Part shown: piece by piece, positions 43,875 to 57,000 of the stretch | Layout of the letters: every line of letters starts with the position of its first letter | How positions within the stretch are numbered: the first letter of the stretch is position 1 | Source: Craterostigma plantagineum | Taxonomy: Eukaryota; Streptophyta; Magnoliopsida; Lamiales; Linderniaceae | DNA length: 64,000 nt | NCBI GenBank assembly: GCA_027422505.1 | Contig: JAPQWV010000689.1 | Location: 221,001-285,000 of the forward strand | Reading direction: 5' to 3' | The notes under the pieces: generated by a model | The model's input: only the letters and a program-made list of their open reading frames with translations | What the model was told of the DNA's origin: nothing | Databases searched by the model: none | Translations under genes and position numbers: made by a program

Positions 43875-46826
43875 ATGGCAGCTGCGGCTCTTTACATGTC
43901 GGCGTTGTGCCTCTCCTTGATCGCCGTGACGACGTCGTCAGAATCGCCGCCTGGCCTCCACATCCTTCACGCCGAGCGCCAAGTAAGAACGAGGAAGGAA
44001 GATGTGAATGTTTCCTCTTCTGCGATCGTGATTCGCATTTAGCAATATTGATCTTTGTCCATTTTATATGTCTTTACAATGTCAGCTGGTAATTGATCTG
44101 GTTTGTGATTATATTTTGGTGCAGATTGATGTGACATCGCAGATCGTTAGGGTTTATCTGACGTTCAAGGTAATTTTTAGTTCAATTAGATGTTTCGTTT
44201 CTGGATTGAGCGGCCACAATTTTTCAAGTATTAGTAGTTGAGCCGGATGTGTATATTTATCATGTACATACAGAGAGGGCAATTTCCCTATTCGCAACGT
44301 ATAATGTTCTTTTCTTATTGCTTTGTTCGTGCTCGTTTTTAAAGTTTTTCTGTGATAAGTAACTATGAAACGATCATAGAAGTGCAACCTTGATTGCTTG
44401 AATATGAATTTTCTGTGAAATTTCATGGTCTGTTATTGTCATGGTACATGGTTAGTTCCAGTAATGAAAGGGTTCTAAGTGCATTAGGAAGTTTTTCCTA
44501 TTTTGACAAAAAGAGTTTTGCTTTATCTTCGGAAGATATAAAATTTCATGGTTTTGAAATTTATGGCTATGGCATTTGATATCTGAAATAGGTCGAAAAC
44601 ATAGAGGAAGCACCAGCTTCGGAAGTTCTTGTCGCATTCCCACCTGCACAGTTTGACCATCTAGCAGTCGTTAAAGCTGCTTTAGCATCTGGGAAGAAGA
44701 GGAAGAAATCATATGTTCCTCTCGAGGTTAAACCAAGTAAGCAACCTGACGGGCCTAATGGAACGAAATACTATGCTGTGTCATTGCTTAAGCCATTAGC
44801 AAAGGGCGAAACTGCTACCCTAGAATTATTCTACGTCTTGACGCACTCACTTGAGCCCTTTCCAGTCGAAATAAGCCAGTCAGAGTCTCAGTTGGTATAT
44901 TATCATGACAGTGCAATAATACTTTCACCATATTTTGTCAAAGAGCAAGCTACTGTGGTTAAGATGCCAAGTAAGAAAGTCGAATCATTCACTCAAGTAG
45001 AACCCACCAATCATGCTGGTACCGAACTGAGATATGGGCCTTATGCGGACCGTGATCCATATTCGTATTCCCCTATTATAATTCATTTTGAAAATAATAA
45101 CCCATTCGCTGTTGTGGAGGAGCTTGAACGTGAGATAGAAATATCCCACTGGGGGAGTATCCAGGTGACAGAGCACTACAAGTTGGCTCACGCTGGTGCA
45201 AAACACAAAGGTGTATTCTCAAGGTTTGGGACCACTTTCTGATGATAAACCTTAGTACTGCCTTTATCCTCGTGGGGTTTTACTTTTGCAGGCTTGAGTA
45301 TCAGGCAAGGGCTGGTTCTAGTGCTGTCTCTTCTTTTAAGCACCTTATTGCTGAGCTGCCTCCACGAGTTCATTCCGTCTACTACAGAGACGGCATAGGG
45401 AACATATCAACATCAAATTTACGCACAGGTTATAAGAAGGTAATATTCACTCATTGCCCATAGCAAATCGTGCAAATATCATATGAAGATTGCAATCTTT
45501 TACCTTCTCCAAGAAGAATAATTGTTATAGATACCTGATAGGAATTAAAGAGAATTCTAAATTCTTGTTATGATTTGGATGGAATGAAGGCAATTTAGGA
45601 ACCAAAGTTTTTAAGCAATTGAAGAAGAGAGAAAACCATTTCCAGTTTCAATAGTCTAAGCAGGGCACTAGCTCCAAAATGCTTTAATTCTCTTTTCCTA
45701 GTACGATGTGATGGACTTCTTTATATATTTGAATGTCATTAACCCTCGCTTGCAGATGCATGAATATCTGAAAGCTTTCCAATTTATAAATGTCAAGTAC
45801 TTTTTGTCTTCCGATTATTCTCTTGAATTTAAACATGAAGACTAAGTTAAATCAGGAACATCAACATGACTTATTGACTTGTAAATAATGCGTCGTTTCA
45901 TTTACACTTGTACAGTACTGACAGAGAACATTTTGGCTTTATTTGTCCTCCATGTAGTCGGAAATGTTGATCGAACCTAGATATCCTTTATTTGGGGGCT
46001 GGAAAGCAACATTTGTCATTGGATATGGAGTGCCGTTGCAGGACTATCTTTTTGAATCAGCTGCTGGTGCACGATACCTAAATTACAGCTTTGGTTGCCC
46101 CCTTTCTGATACCGTGGTGGACAAGTTAACCGTGAAAGTATAATTTCTCTTCTCCTATAATCCATCTGGATTTTACTTTGTCTTTCTTGAATTTCGAGTG
46201 AATATCAGTTTTTTTTTTTCAATCTTTATCATTTGATGTTAATTGTTATTGACATGGCAATGTTCTCTTTAGGTCATTATTCCCGAGGGATCTAAGGATC
46301 CTTCCATACAAGTTCCTTTCGATGTCAAACAAAGTTTCCAGGTAATCCTTTGCAAATTGAAACTTCAGAAAACCTAAAAACTCCTCTCATGAATGTGTTG
46401 ATTATTGTTTGTCTCCTCAGAAGAAATATTCATACCTCGATGTGGTTGGAAGGACCGTATTAGTTCTGGAGAAGAATAACGTAGTCCCCGAGCATAACAT
46501 TCCTTTCCAGGTAGCTTTCTGAATTCTCTCCGTGTACTTTTGAGCGGTTGCAGCATTATTGTTTCTTTAACTATGTTATTACTGCTTCACTCTGCTAAAC
46601 ATATCTCCCCCTTTTGAGTCGGCAATGTTAGAGCCCATTCTTACAAACTGCCAGCTTAATCGCCATTGTCCATAACAATACCATTTTTTTTGTCCTAATT
46701 CAGGTTCATTATAAGTTCAACCCAATATTTATGCTCGCCGAACCGTTGATGCTTGTTTCTGCATTTTTCCTTCTCTTCGTCACCTCCATTGCATATCTCC
46801 ACATGGACCTATCCTTACGGAAATGA
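43875..46826 (+). CDS. OST1B: Ribophorin I, oligosaccharyltransferase subunit 1 (OST1B type)
   Basis: Ribophorin I is an ER-membrane subunit of the oligosaccharyltransferase complex that N-glycosylates nascent proteins. Eight coding exons with GT-AG introns: 43875-43982, 44125-44169, 44592-45223, 45292-45439, 45958-46137, 46273-46341, 46421-46510, 46704-46826. They sum to 1395 bases (464 residues), the length I recall for the short Arabidopsis paralogue OST1B. The N-terminus MAAAALYMSALCLSLIAV is a signal peptide. Conserved parts include YYAVSLLKPLAKGE, NNNPFAVVEELEREIEISHW, AELPPRVHSVYYRDGIGNIS and FGGWKATFVIGYGVPL. A membrane span (LMLVSAFFLLFVTSIAYL) lies near the C-terminus, followed by a short tail. 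All frames and phases join without error, so the gene looks functional. Confidence 0.95.
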
Positions 46827-47517
46827 AAGGGACCTTCATCTGCAGTTCATAGGTTCTTGCAAGGTACCATGCTTTCGTCATTTTATCTGTGGAAAGAATT
46901 CCATATATTTATGTTGTAGTACTTTCTGATTTACCGACAATTTGCTTCCTAGTTGAACTGTTTAATTTTAAATCGGGCAATACAGAAAAGAGAAGTTGAT
47001 AGAGGCAGCAAGTGTGAGTTCCTCCTAAGTGTACCAACTCTTGTAGTTTACCCTTTAGTGCTGCCTATATTTTAGTTGAATGGAATCATTGACTATATTA
47101 ATTTAAGAATAACCAAACAGAAACACAGTGAGTAAATATATGCTCAGAGGTGATTATATGTAGACTTAGAACGAAAGGCAAAGCACGAATCAGAGGTGAC
47201 TAATTACCATAGCTAGTGAAGTTCGGTTGGGGTCGATTCAGACCATGACTATTGACTATGTTTCTGATATTTTGCTTGTTTGTGACATGGTATAGTAAGT
47301 AGTATTTTAATGTAATAAAAAAAACAAACTTCTAAAAATCACATTACAACAGTATTAGTATCACATAATGATAATACCTTTTCATAACTAATTCTACAAT
47401 TGCAATTTTAATTCACACTTTGAATGTGACCCTTGCGTGTTGACAAGGAGTCAAGGCCTAGATTCTTTTTTTTTTCTTTTTTCCGCCGTTTTATCCCATC
47501 TTAGACGAATGAGCCGA
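46827..47517. other. Convergent intergenic region OST1 / DUF4050 gene
   Basis: Contains the 3' untranslated parts of the two convergent genes. AT-rich, no further gene seen. Confidence 0.5.
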
Positions 47518-48211
47518 CTAGTCGTAGAGTCCCTCGTCGTGCCATATATCGACTAAAAAGTCGACCATTTCCTGCAAAAAAAGTTGCGTAAAAAATTCAA
47601 AAGTGCTGTCAATCGAGGTTAGATGAAGTCGCCTCTTATTTATTTATAGAATCTTGAATTAGATTTAATTTCTCCACGTGAAACGAATAAGCTCAACGCT
47701 ATTACATTGAAACTGACTTACTGTTAATGGGATTCGCTCTGGGAAAGCGTCGTTGGTCGAGAGCAAATCTTCGTATGCCATGGACCAGCTGCAAAATCAG
47801 TCACGGAGAAAGCAATTTCGAAATTATTTTCTGCGGAAATCATAGGTAAGAAAATTGATTTAATATTGTTACTACAACATCGTTCTCCATGGTACCTTAT
47901 AACTGGATCCTTGGGCACCCTCTTTGGCCTTTGAGATGCATCTCCGATCCATTTTCTCCTACCTTCGTTCCATGCAATTGCAGCTGCAAATAATTCGAAT
48001 GCGACGATTTCATCCATGGGAAATATATGGCCTTAAATGCATAAAACACGTAAAAAGAAAGTCATAATAACGTACCATGATTGACGAATAGAGAAGGGCT
48101 AGTTCCATTATTCTCTGCTGGCCTTTTCTGTTCTTTGACAAGAGAAGGCTTAGAAGTTTCGAGGGGTCTCTTTTCTCTATACTCGGAAGTTCTAGCGTTG
48201 ACGAATTCCAT
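47518..48211 (-). CDS. Gag1-like clamp domain (DUF4050) protein
   Basis: Four coding exons on the minus strand: 48211-48076, 47983-47896, 47788-47722, 47571-47518, together 345 bases (114 residues), GT-AG borders and phases consistent. The protein starts MEFVNARTSEYREKRP and has the family core FVNHA, AIAWNEGRRKWIGD, WSMAYEDLLSTNDAFPE, IPLTE and MVDFLVDIWHDEGLYD at the C-terminus. This plant family is small and its role is not established. The start is the only ATG in frame; an upstream intron (about 49079-48219) would place a 5' untranslated exon at about 49080-49125. Confidence 0.88.
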
Positions 48212-49141
48212 GATATGCCTTTAGCAAGAAACAACCATCACACTCTATAATTTTGGATTTTCGGAAAGTTTTACGACGATCAATCGAAAGCTCGACATCT
48301 ATCCTCCATTTTTTAGTTCCAAACCACTCTGGTTTGGCAGGGGAAGAAGTGGCCTGCAATATGAAAGATTCGTAGAAAATCTTCAGCCTCGACGAAACTC
48401 AATGTTCGCCAAACATATGCCATTAGAGGAGAAAACGGATGAACGGCGTAAGAACGAAAGCATTAATCTCGGTACGATTCATACACTATGGATCAAAAAG
48501 ATGACTCAACCAACACATGAAGGAGGAGACGGTGTAATAAAACCGTTTTGCCTCGTAACGATATCATCGACCGAGCTCAATCTATAAATCAAGAAACACC
48601 TGGCTAATATCGATTCGAATGTTTTCAACATTTTCTTGATATCCTAAACATCCGTGAGACAAAAGCATTAATCTCACACCCCAACATTAATGGATAGCCA
48701 TAGATAGCCTTTGGATTCGACAAAACAGAGAAAAATCGATCACATAAACACAATAATTTATATAAAAAATCACAAACCCCCAAACTGACTTACTGTTAAT
48801 GCAATTGGCATACAACTTCTCCAACAAGGGAATGACGTAAAAAAAAATCTAATCTCCTTTCAATCATTACCAATTCATAAATTAACCATCAGCCCATGAT
48901 CAAGGCAAACGAAACAGCCACACCCCATGAACGGAAGACAAACAAAACCAGCAAGAGACATCAATTTAACTCTAAAAGAAAAACAAACCGGGGAAATACA
49001 AAAAATAAAAATAGAAAGGATCAAATGAAAATTAACTAATCAAACAGAAGAAAAATACATAAAGAAGAGAATAGAATACCTTTGCACCGAGCCAAGCAAA
49101 CGAGGAGGTCGAAAGAGAGGATTGTGGAGTGAAAGAGGGCA
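48212..49141 (-). other. 5' untranslated exon and intron of DUF4050 gene
   Basis: On the minus strand a donor GGTGCAAAG/GTATTC lies at 49080/49079 and an acceptor TTGCTAAAG/GCATATC at 48219/48218. This is a typical plant 5'-UTR intron, inferred from splice signals only. Confidence 0.5.
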
Positions 49142-49149
49142 TATTTATA
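49142..49149 (-). promoter_or_regulatory. TATA box of DUF4050 gene
   Basis: TATAAATA on the minus strand, about 25-35 bases before the expected transcript start at about 49115. Confidence 0.6.
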
Positions 49150-49429
49150 GGGCGAGCGAAGGCCGAAAAGTAGCATCTTTCCCTACGTTTCAATTCAAGT
49201 TGCATACGATAGGAGTTTGTTTGTGGGTCAGACCGTAATTTATTGTAATGAAATTAGCACATGGTTTCATGACTCACGTGCAACTTGTAATGACAAAATT
49301 ACCCTTGCGTCGACGAGTTGATTGAGAAGGTACTTAGTCAAGGATGCTTTAGTCATTTCCAATAACCGCTCTCGAAAGTGCCAACACAGTTACACAGTAC
49401 TGTCCCTATCGTTGTCTGGTTATTGCATA

Positions 49430-49454
49430 AACCCGGCCCGTCCGGCCCGGCCCA
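49430..49454. promoter_or_regulatory. GGCCC-rich site II-like cluster in divergent promoter
   Basis: GGCCCG, GGCCCG and GGCCCA stand within 25 bases, 120-145 bases upstream of the shugoshin start codon. Such GGCCCA (site II, TCP-bound) elements are common in genes expressed in dividing cells. Function here is inferred. Confidence 0.45.
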
Positions 49455-49573
49455 CAAATGAAGCCCGTTAATAACGAGGATCGTTAATCGTACTAGCTAA
49501 TTCAGTAGCCTCACACTTTTGTATTTGCTTCCCCCCCCCCGCTTCGCAACTTTGTCACCGCCAAGAAGCACTG

Positions 49574-52050
49574 ATGTCGAAGCCCAAGGTTCCTCTGATT
49601 TTGGAAACTAAAGTTTCTTTACCTAATGGAGGTATCCAATTGGAATGCTATTTAGTTTTCGTTTTTATTATTATATGCCTTCTGTTCTTATGGATTGTAT
49701 GCGGATTCTTCCTTCGTAAAATTGGGAGTTTCTCGATGAGTAATTTCACTTCTGATCGTTTTTGTGTGTTGCGACTGCTGAGAGGAGCTGATTGGAGAAG
49801 TTGTATGCCAATTGCATTCGTGCACCTTATCTTGTTAGGGTTTATTGTTCTGTTTCTCGGATGTAATTAGCTTATGGGATCGGGCGTGTTGATATTCAAT
49901 TTATCGTAACCAGAGCGATGGTTGTGAAATTTGTTTGCATTTCTTTCACTTCACCCACTGTGTTACTGGCAGTGAAATTTTGAGCCGCTTGAAAAAGTGA
50001 GGTAGCCCTGTGTATGGGGGTTTAGTGGTTTCTATTATTTCGTAACAAAGTTTGTTTCTTTCAATTTCTATTTTCCACTTAGCTACGATTTTACTTCTCT
50101 CTTTTTCTGTATTTCTGTTTGTGAAGATAAAGTTGCGAAAGCAGCTAAGGCATGCCCACAAAGTGCTGTGAGGCGTAAGCTTGCGGACATAAGCAACTTG
50201 CCTCAGAATTCTAGGCGATTCATTCAAGATGAGAAACCACAGTGTAATCCAACGACGGCTAAAGAGCATATCGAACAGCTTCAAAAGGTAGTTTGTTTGA
50301 TATATCTATATATATATATATATAGGTTAGTGGTTGAGAGCTGTGAACCTGATTTTCTGTGTACTAAATCTTCTGGGCATTGGATTTTGACTGAACTGAA
50401 TACAGGAAAACATTGATCTGGTGAAGATGCTGGCGCAGAGAAAGTATCCTTTCTTTTGGATTGTTAATCGTTGATGCACTAGTTCGTTATCCGTCATTTA
50501 AAATTCTCTGATTCTTTAACAATGTTTTCTTCTAGCAAAATTATCGAGCAGAGTGGACTTCAGTTGGAGAAAATGAAAGTGAATCTACTTAAAGTTCAGG
50601 AACAGAATCGACAACTAGCTCTGGCAAATACCCAAATCCTTACGGTCAGTTTCTTTGTTACGTCTTTTATCTCAACATTACATAAATTCCCGTCATTAGA
50701 CTAGACTTTCACAGTTATGTTATCCTTCTCTTTTTTCAGGACTTAAATTCTGGAAAAGATAAGGTATGTGCACTAGAGCTTGAATTGGAAGTTTCTCTTA
50801 TCTTTTATTTCTCTGTCTGAACATTAAAGTACTTTTACCTTCTATTGGTTTAGCTTGTATGTTTTTTTTTGGTTCCAGTTAAAAACACTACAACATGAGC
50901 TCGGATGCAAAAATATTCTGCTCAATTTAAGAAAGTTGGAGCTCAAGGTATGTGTCTCTATGAGACTAAATTCGCATATAAAAATTCACTGTTGTCCCCG
51001 ACTTCTTACTTCGTTGTTAAGTCATCCTCAGTGACATTGATGTCAATGTGGGAACTAAACTATGTCTTGCCCTGGAAACCTGTGATTAGTTTGTTTGACT
51101 GAAGTCTTCATAGATTGTTATTTAATATAGTCACTTTCACTCAGGAAAAAGTCGAAACAACAAATAATCTAGGTGCAGATGCTGAGGTATGATCCGAAAT
51201 GCAATTTCTTATTTTCTTTTTTTCTCTTATATTGTTCTAGTATACATTTCCCCTGCTCAGCTTTACATTCTTTTGCTCCATACATCATCACCTCCATGCG
51301 CGAGTATTGCCACGATATATTTCAACTTGTCTCTGGTCTTTCGACTCTTTGCATTGTATTTGTTACCTATTTCTTTAAAATGCTCAAAATATTTCTGGCT
51401 TCTTTAACCTTCTAAAGATCAAACCGACCAATACTCTTGGAGAAGGCGAACCCACAGAAGAATGTAAAGAAGTTGAAAAGGCCCGTACTACAAAAAGGAA
51501 AATCCGTCAACATAGTGAGTAACTCAATGCCATGATTATCTTGCATTATCCTACTTAAGTGGGTGGTGCTGAGTAGTAGGTCATTGATTTATAGGTTTGG
51601 ATTCGTCCCAAAGGTCACAACTTGAGGAGAACCCCACAAACAAGAGGTGCTTGTGTGTGTTTCTTCCAAATGTCCCTGTTATATTTTTTTATTGTGATAT
51701 AATACTTACTTTTTTGGCACTTGGAAATATCGAATTGCAGGCCATTGACAAGGAGGCGGTCTGCTATGTTTAAAGCAGCAGCAGAATCAGAAGGGTCCAA
51801 GGAATCTCATGTGCCAAACGACTCAAAACCTTCTCAACGTCCATCGCCTGATAATCCAATACCTGAAGATACACCATCTACTTCAAATGCCTCTATAGAA
51901 ACCGAAGGAAGCAAACGCAGTTCCTCTGTTGATTGCGAATCTCAAGGATCGCTAAGATTGTCTGCATTCAGACCTTCACGCATGGCAGTGAAGAAGGTTC
52001 AGTCCTACAAAGAGATTCCTCTAAATACCAAAATGCGTAGACCCGAGTGA
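49574..52050 (+). CDS. SGO: Shugoshin
   Basis: Shugoshin protects centromeric cohesin from removal in meiosis and mitosis. Ten coding exons: 49574-49631, 50127-50287, 50406-50443, 50536-50644, 50740-50763, 50879-50947, 51145-51186, 51418-51514, 51595-51646, 51741-52050. They sum to 960 bases (319 residues) with matching phases. The N-terminal region has VRRKLADISNLPQNSRR followed by a coiled coil (about residues 60-150: ENIDLVKMLAQ, LQLEKMKVNLLKVQEQNRQL). The C-terminal basic SGO motif is RPSRMAVKKVQSYKEIPLN. It is shorter than the two Arabidopsis paralogues I recall, so assignment to SGO1 or SGO2 is open. No defects are visible. Confidence 0.92.
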
Positions 52051-52375
52051 AAATTTACCTTGTTTTGTGCTATCGTATTGCCCCGTAAGTAGTTCTATCA
52101 TAGTGACCAATTTTCAGTAGAAATGATGTTGATATGCTATTTCTCGTGAGGTGATTTGCTTGAAATCATCTGTAATATCTGAATCTGAACAAAGACCATG
52201 TTTTTCTGTAGCTGAGTCCTTGAAGAAGATTGACATTTTGGAACCTAACATACTCTTCTGTGCGGCTGTCCTCCTATCATCTATTTTCAGTGCTCGCCCT
52301 TCTATTATTGTTGTAGCGTATTTTCTTTTTATAAACATATTGAATTATCAGAAAATATAATTTAATGAAATTTAA
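52051..52375 (+). other. 3' region of shugoshin gene
   Basis: AT-rich, presumably the 3' untranslated region and flank. It ends where the Tat LTR is thought to begin. Confidence 0.5.
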
Positions 52376-53573
52376 TGGGTTCTAGCTCTACTTATTCCTT
52401 GATTCTTCAAAGACTTCGGAAAATTCTTGATCTTGATCTTCCTTGATTTGGGCCTTCGTTAAGTTCCGTCGTTGGCCTTTGGGCTTGATCACGAACTTAA
52501 TACTTGGACTTGGAGGACGCTTTTTTCTTTTCTTTGTATGGGCGTTGCTTCGTGTGCTTTTGGGCTTCATCACGAATCTTAGTGAATGTTTCTTGTTGGG
52601 CCTTTGGACTTAATCACGGAGCTGTCTCGGACCTGATGCTTATCAAAGATACTTTGTTCGTGGGCTTTTGAACTTGATCACGAATTTAGCGTTTGTCATT
52701 TCGAACTTTTCTTCGGACACGAACAACTTCGGAAGAATTGAATGCTTTTGGAAAGAATTATATTGTCCGACGAAGCTTCGCAATATCCCGCCTTTTGATC
52801 CGAGTACGAACAACTTCGAAAGAATTGAATGCTTTTAGAAAGACTTATATCGTCCGACGAAGCTTCACACTATCCCGCTTTTTGATCCGAATACAAACAA
52901 CTTCGGAAGAATTGAATGCTTTTAGAAAGACTTATATCGTCTGACGAAGCTTCGCACTATCACGCCTTTCGATCCGAATACGAACAACTTCGAAAGAATT
53001 GAATGCTTTTAGAAAGACTTATATCGTCTGACGAAGCTTCGTACTCGATTCTCGTCTTTGGATACGATGAACTTTAATGCTTTAAAAGTCTTATATCGTC
53101 TCTCGAAGTTTCGCTTCGCTGTTGTCCTCTGATTTGTGATTTCTGAATTCTGAAGCCCCATATTTATAGGCATAGAGAATTCTTAATAATGGAAAGTACA
53201 ATCCTTTGGGGTGATTTCATCCATATTTAGCTTGATTTTATCCAAATATGATTTGATCCTGATTTGATTTGATTTATTCCCTATTTTGCTTGATTCTCTT
53301 AATATTTTATGATATTCTCCATATTTGATGATTTCCTTTACTTATTTAAAAATCTCTACAATGCTTTCCTTATGTAGATTTTCTTTTTTTTTTTGTATTA
53401 AAGGAATATATTTTCATCACTTATGGTCATAAATTATTAATTAAATTAACTATTTTGAGATTATTTTATATATCTCAATATATAGTAATTTAATAAATGG
53501 CTTTATTTTATTTCTTGGAATTAATTTATTAAATTCCAATGATATAAATAGACAATATTTTTAGTTGTCGACA
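52376..53573 (-). repeat. 3' LTR of Tat/Ogre element
   Basis: On the minus strand it begins TGTCGACAACTAAAAATATTG minus its last base, next to a polypurine tract, which fixes that end. The other end (TGGGTTCTAG at 52376) is inferred from TG/CA and the change in sequence character. A TATAAATA box on the minus strand lies at about 53162-53170. An 87-bp tandem array fills the part downstream of the TATA box. Confidence 0.6.
52719..53066. repeat. 87-bp tandem array, four copies
   Basis: Copies start at 52719, 52806, 52893 and 52980 with ACGAACAACTTCG(G/A)AAGAAT. Each has GAATGCTTTTAGAAAGA and CGACGAAGCTTCG. They produce short repeated frames that are not genes. Confidence 0.92.
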
Positions 53574-53590
53574 AATGCCCCCACTTCAAG
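53574..53590 (-). other. Polypurine tract of Tat element
   Basis: On the minus strand CTTGAAGTGGGGGCATT directly precedes the 3' LTR; GTGGGGGCA is the form I associate with Tat/Ogre elements. Confidence 0.8.
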
Positions 53591-54097
53591 TTTTGTTGAC
53601 GAATTTGAGGGAAATAAGATTTTTTTTAGATATTAACAGATCGACATCATCACTCATCACGTCTTTGCCTTTGCCAATGTCTCGTATTATTAAGTTGGCG
53701 CACGGTAACTTGGTACCAAAGTTCTCCTGCACAAGCACCTTACCATGTATAGAAACTATGGAAGGTTATAGTATAATATAAGGGTTAAGCGAACTTTGGG
53801 AAAATAACTTCTTTGTTCGCATCGTATTTTGGCAAAGCCTATCTTCCCTAAAAATAAATATTGAATATTTGATGCCCACGTCCTAATATATATGTGTATA
53901 TCTTCAACTTAGCTCCTTACACCCCAATACCTTCAACTAGGCTTCCTTATTTTATTTTGATTTCTTTCGTTTGGGGTATTTGGCTGCTTGTTTAATCTGA
54001 TTGTCCATCTCCCACTTCTTGCCGTTCTGCATTATCGCCACTGAATTTTGCATTCTTTCAGAACGGTAGTAACGCCATTTTTTTACAAGGCTTAGCA
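53591..54097 (+). other. Upstream region of antisense PMD ORF
   Basis: No coding frame of note. It would hold the promoter and leader of the plus-strand PMD gene. Confidence 0.4.
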
Positions 54098-57000
54098 ATG
54101 GCTTTCTTTAAAGACGTCGTGTCTCCTTCCGGCATATCACAGTTAGCCATCCTTGAGGACGAGAGGCAATCCGCTGAAGACAGCGTCGTGCTCGTAGTCT
54201 ACCCTTCTCTCACCGGGTCGTTTGCCAAAGCTCAGAAGACGATGATCCTGCCACACATTCTAGATTGGTCAAAGACGGCTGATCTGAACAGGAATCGAAA
54301 GGCTTGGATACTGAAGTCGAGTCACCACTTAATGCCCATTGACCCTCTTCATCAACCATCGAGCGGGTTATTTCCCTTTCCTTCGTTGGGACGTGCTATC
54401 ATCGAAGGGGAGTCAGACGTTACATAGGGAAATGACGTTCTTCGATTTCCAGGTGAGTTCAAGTATATCGAAGGATATTGGGAGTGGACTGAAGACGTTC
54501 TCTGCCGATGTGAGAAAATGCTGAGAGACATTCAAGTTCACGATCCGGTATATGCCTCGCTCTTCACATACGATATTAATTCCAATATCATGAAAGCGGT
54601 CTGCGAGGCGTGGTGCTCGACAACCAATACCCTTCTTACTTCTCATGGCGAGCTGTCAATATCTCTGTGGGATTTGTACAATTTTTCTGGTCTTCCAATG
54701 GGCGGCGTTTTGTATGATGAGGTAGTCCTTTATGCGGAGAAGCTGAATGGCGTCGACGAGGCCGGCGATCGATACATTCCTCGTTCCTGTAAGTATCTAT
54801 TCCACGCTTACTTTATGCTTCGGAATTCTGATGGACAGCTTCTACGGGTGACTACATCAAAGTGGGTGGAGTTTTGGTCGAGGGAAGCGAAAATGTACGA
54901 TCGACCTCCTCCTCGTAAGGAGAGGCAGAATGTTTGCAGCCGAAGCCATTCTACATACAACCCCCTTGGAGTCCTCGACCCATGCCGACCGTGGTCCTCT
55001 GGAGCTAGGAAGTTATTCACTGAATTGGGCCTTAGAGGAAACATGCAGGAGGAAGTCTACTTGGCTGCCTTCTTGTCTTATTGGCTATGTGCATTCGTCC
55101 TTCCTGTAGCGCATGGCGGCTTCATTCGCCCAAGCGTCTTCAAAATGGCATGCTTCATGGCATCGGGACGGAAGGTCGGCCTAGCGCATCCTGTACTAGC
55201 TACTGTCTATAACGGCCTCAACGTCATTGCGAAGTCTTCAAGGCCTGACGAAATGCATGTTGCCTTCCCCGTTCATTTCCTTTATGCTTGGTTGGCCTGC
55301 TATTTTAGGACTAGTTTCAAAGTTTATCAAAGTCTGAAGGGTTCTAAGATGACATGCTTCTCTGGTGAAAATTGCGCGAGGTACTTCAGTCCGACCGCGG
55401 CTCGTAGGGGGATCATAAAGGAGACGTAATTTATTGGACCTCCAATATTTTGACTCCTAAAAGAGACTTCCTTTTCACAGATAATGGCAGCGCTGAAGAA
55501 TTTGAGTAAAACTACTTCATGGCTATTCGTTCGAGCTGGGTTCCTTTGCGGCGAGGAGATCGCTTTATTATTGAGCCTTATAGTCCGCACCGTTTTAGTC
55601 GCCAATTTGGATTCCTTCAAGACATACCTGGGACATTGAAGCGTGATATTCGGGAAAGTTCTCTTAGTGAAGGCCTCTATTATTAGCGGGCATGCATCCA
55701 GGCTAAAACGGGTTCCCGAGTGTGGTTCCCTAGTATGCCTCCATGTATGAGGAAGTATTACACTTCTTCGTACAAAACTTGGTGGTCTGAAATCCCTGGG
55801 GATTACTTTACTGAGAATGCCATCAAGTTGGCTGGCGAAGAGACAGCCCATGCTGAGGCGAGACAAAGCGTTGAGGACAAGACAACGGGAGGTGCAGCGC
55901 CACGTAGTCTTCCGGATAATAACCTTAATTTTGTTGGAGTTGCGGGCACTTCAGTCGGTGTCTTGGGTAAACGTGGCGATCTACGCTCCTCCGAAGAAAC
56001 CACAAGTAGTAACAGCGATCGCCACTGGAAAAGAAATAAGGACTATCGACTGAAAGATGTTGGAATTAAACACGTCTCCTCGCAAGATCAAGTAGCCTTT
56101 CTCAATTATATATGCATATATATATCGTGTTTCCTTCCCTCTGCAACCATGTTACTATATACCTCTTTATGTTATTTTGTTTTATTTTCATATATATATA
56201 TATATATATATTACTATTATTACTATTTTATATATATATATACATATATAATTTTTTTTTGAAGGCTAAAGACACTGCCCTTGTCAACAATGGGTCGGAT
56301 GGCCATGTTGGAAATGTGCTCGAGATGGCTCCGCTGGCGGTATTTCTTATTGCACTCTTTATTCACATATGATCATCATTATTAATTTTCATTTTTTTTC
56401 TAACGCCTCTTCGCTATTCTAACAGCCCGTTGAAATAATCGAGGAATCTGAGGCTAGACAAGGGTCAGTGTTAGGACCTAACTTTTTGAAGGGCAATTTC
56501 CCTGTTGTCGAAGTTGAGTCAACGAATGTGCCGATACGCAAGGTTGAATCGGCGAATCGTTGTGCTGATGTTGTGCTGATGCCTCCGTCTTTGAAGGTGG
56601 CAAGTTGGTGCGAAAACAGGAAAGAGTTTTTCTTCAAGCATTATGAGATGATTTGCATAGAAAGATAGTTGGCGCTTCGATTGATTAATTATCTTCACTT
56701 AAGTCAGATGTCGATGTGGTCATTCAGTCGATGAGGCGTCTTGATTTGGTCGATATTTCCCATATAGAAAAATTCCTCCTCATCCTTTTTGACAAGGCCC
56801 ATGATTATGATAAAGCGCGGTCAGCATCTTCCGATAGACTTTTCGAAGAACAGCATAAGCGTCACCTCGGTGAAGCCAACGACCGTCTCGAGGGTATTTG
56901 TGCACGAGAGAAGGCGAAAAGCAATCACGTTCAATCGGAGGGACGAGTTAGCTTGGATAGAGAATGAGTCCAAAAAGTTGAAGAAGATGAAGAGGAGGTC

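Noticed and set aside
48010..48234. 74-codon frame starting MFLAKGISWNSSTLEL
   Set aside because: It overlaps the first coding exon of the DUF4050 gene in another frame. The family core (FVNHA) and the splice phase support the other frame.
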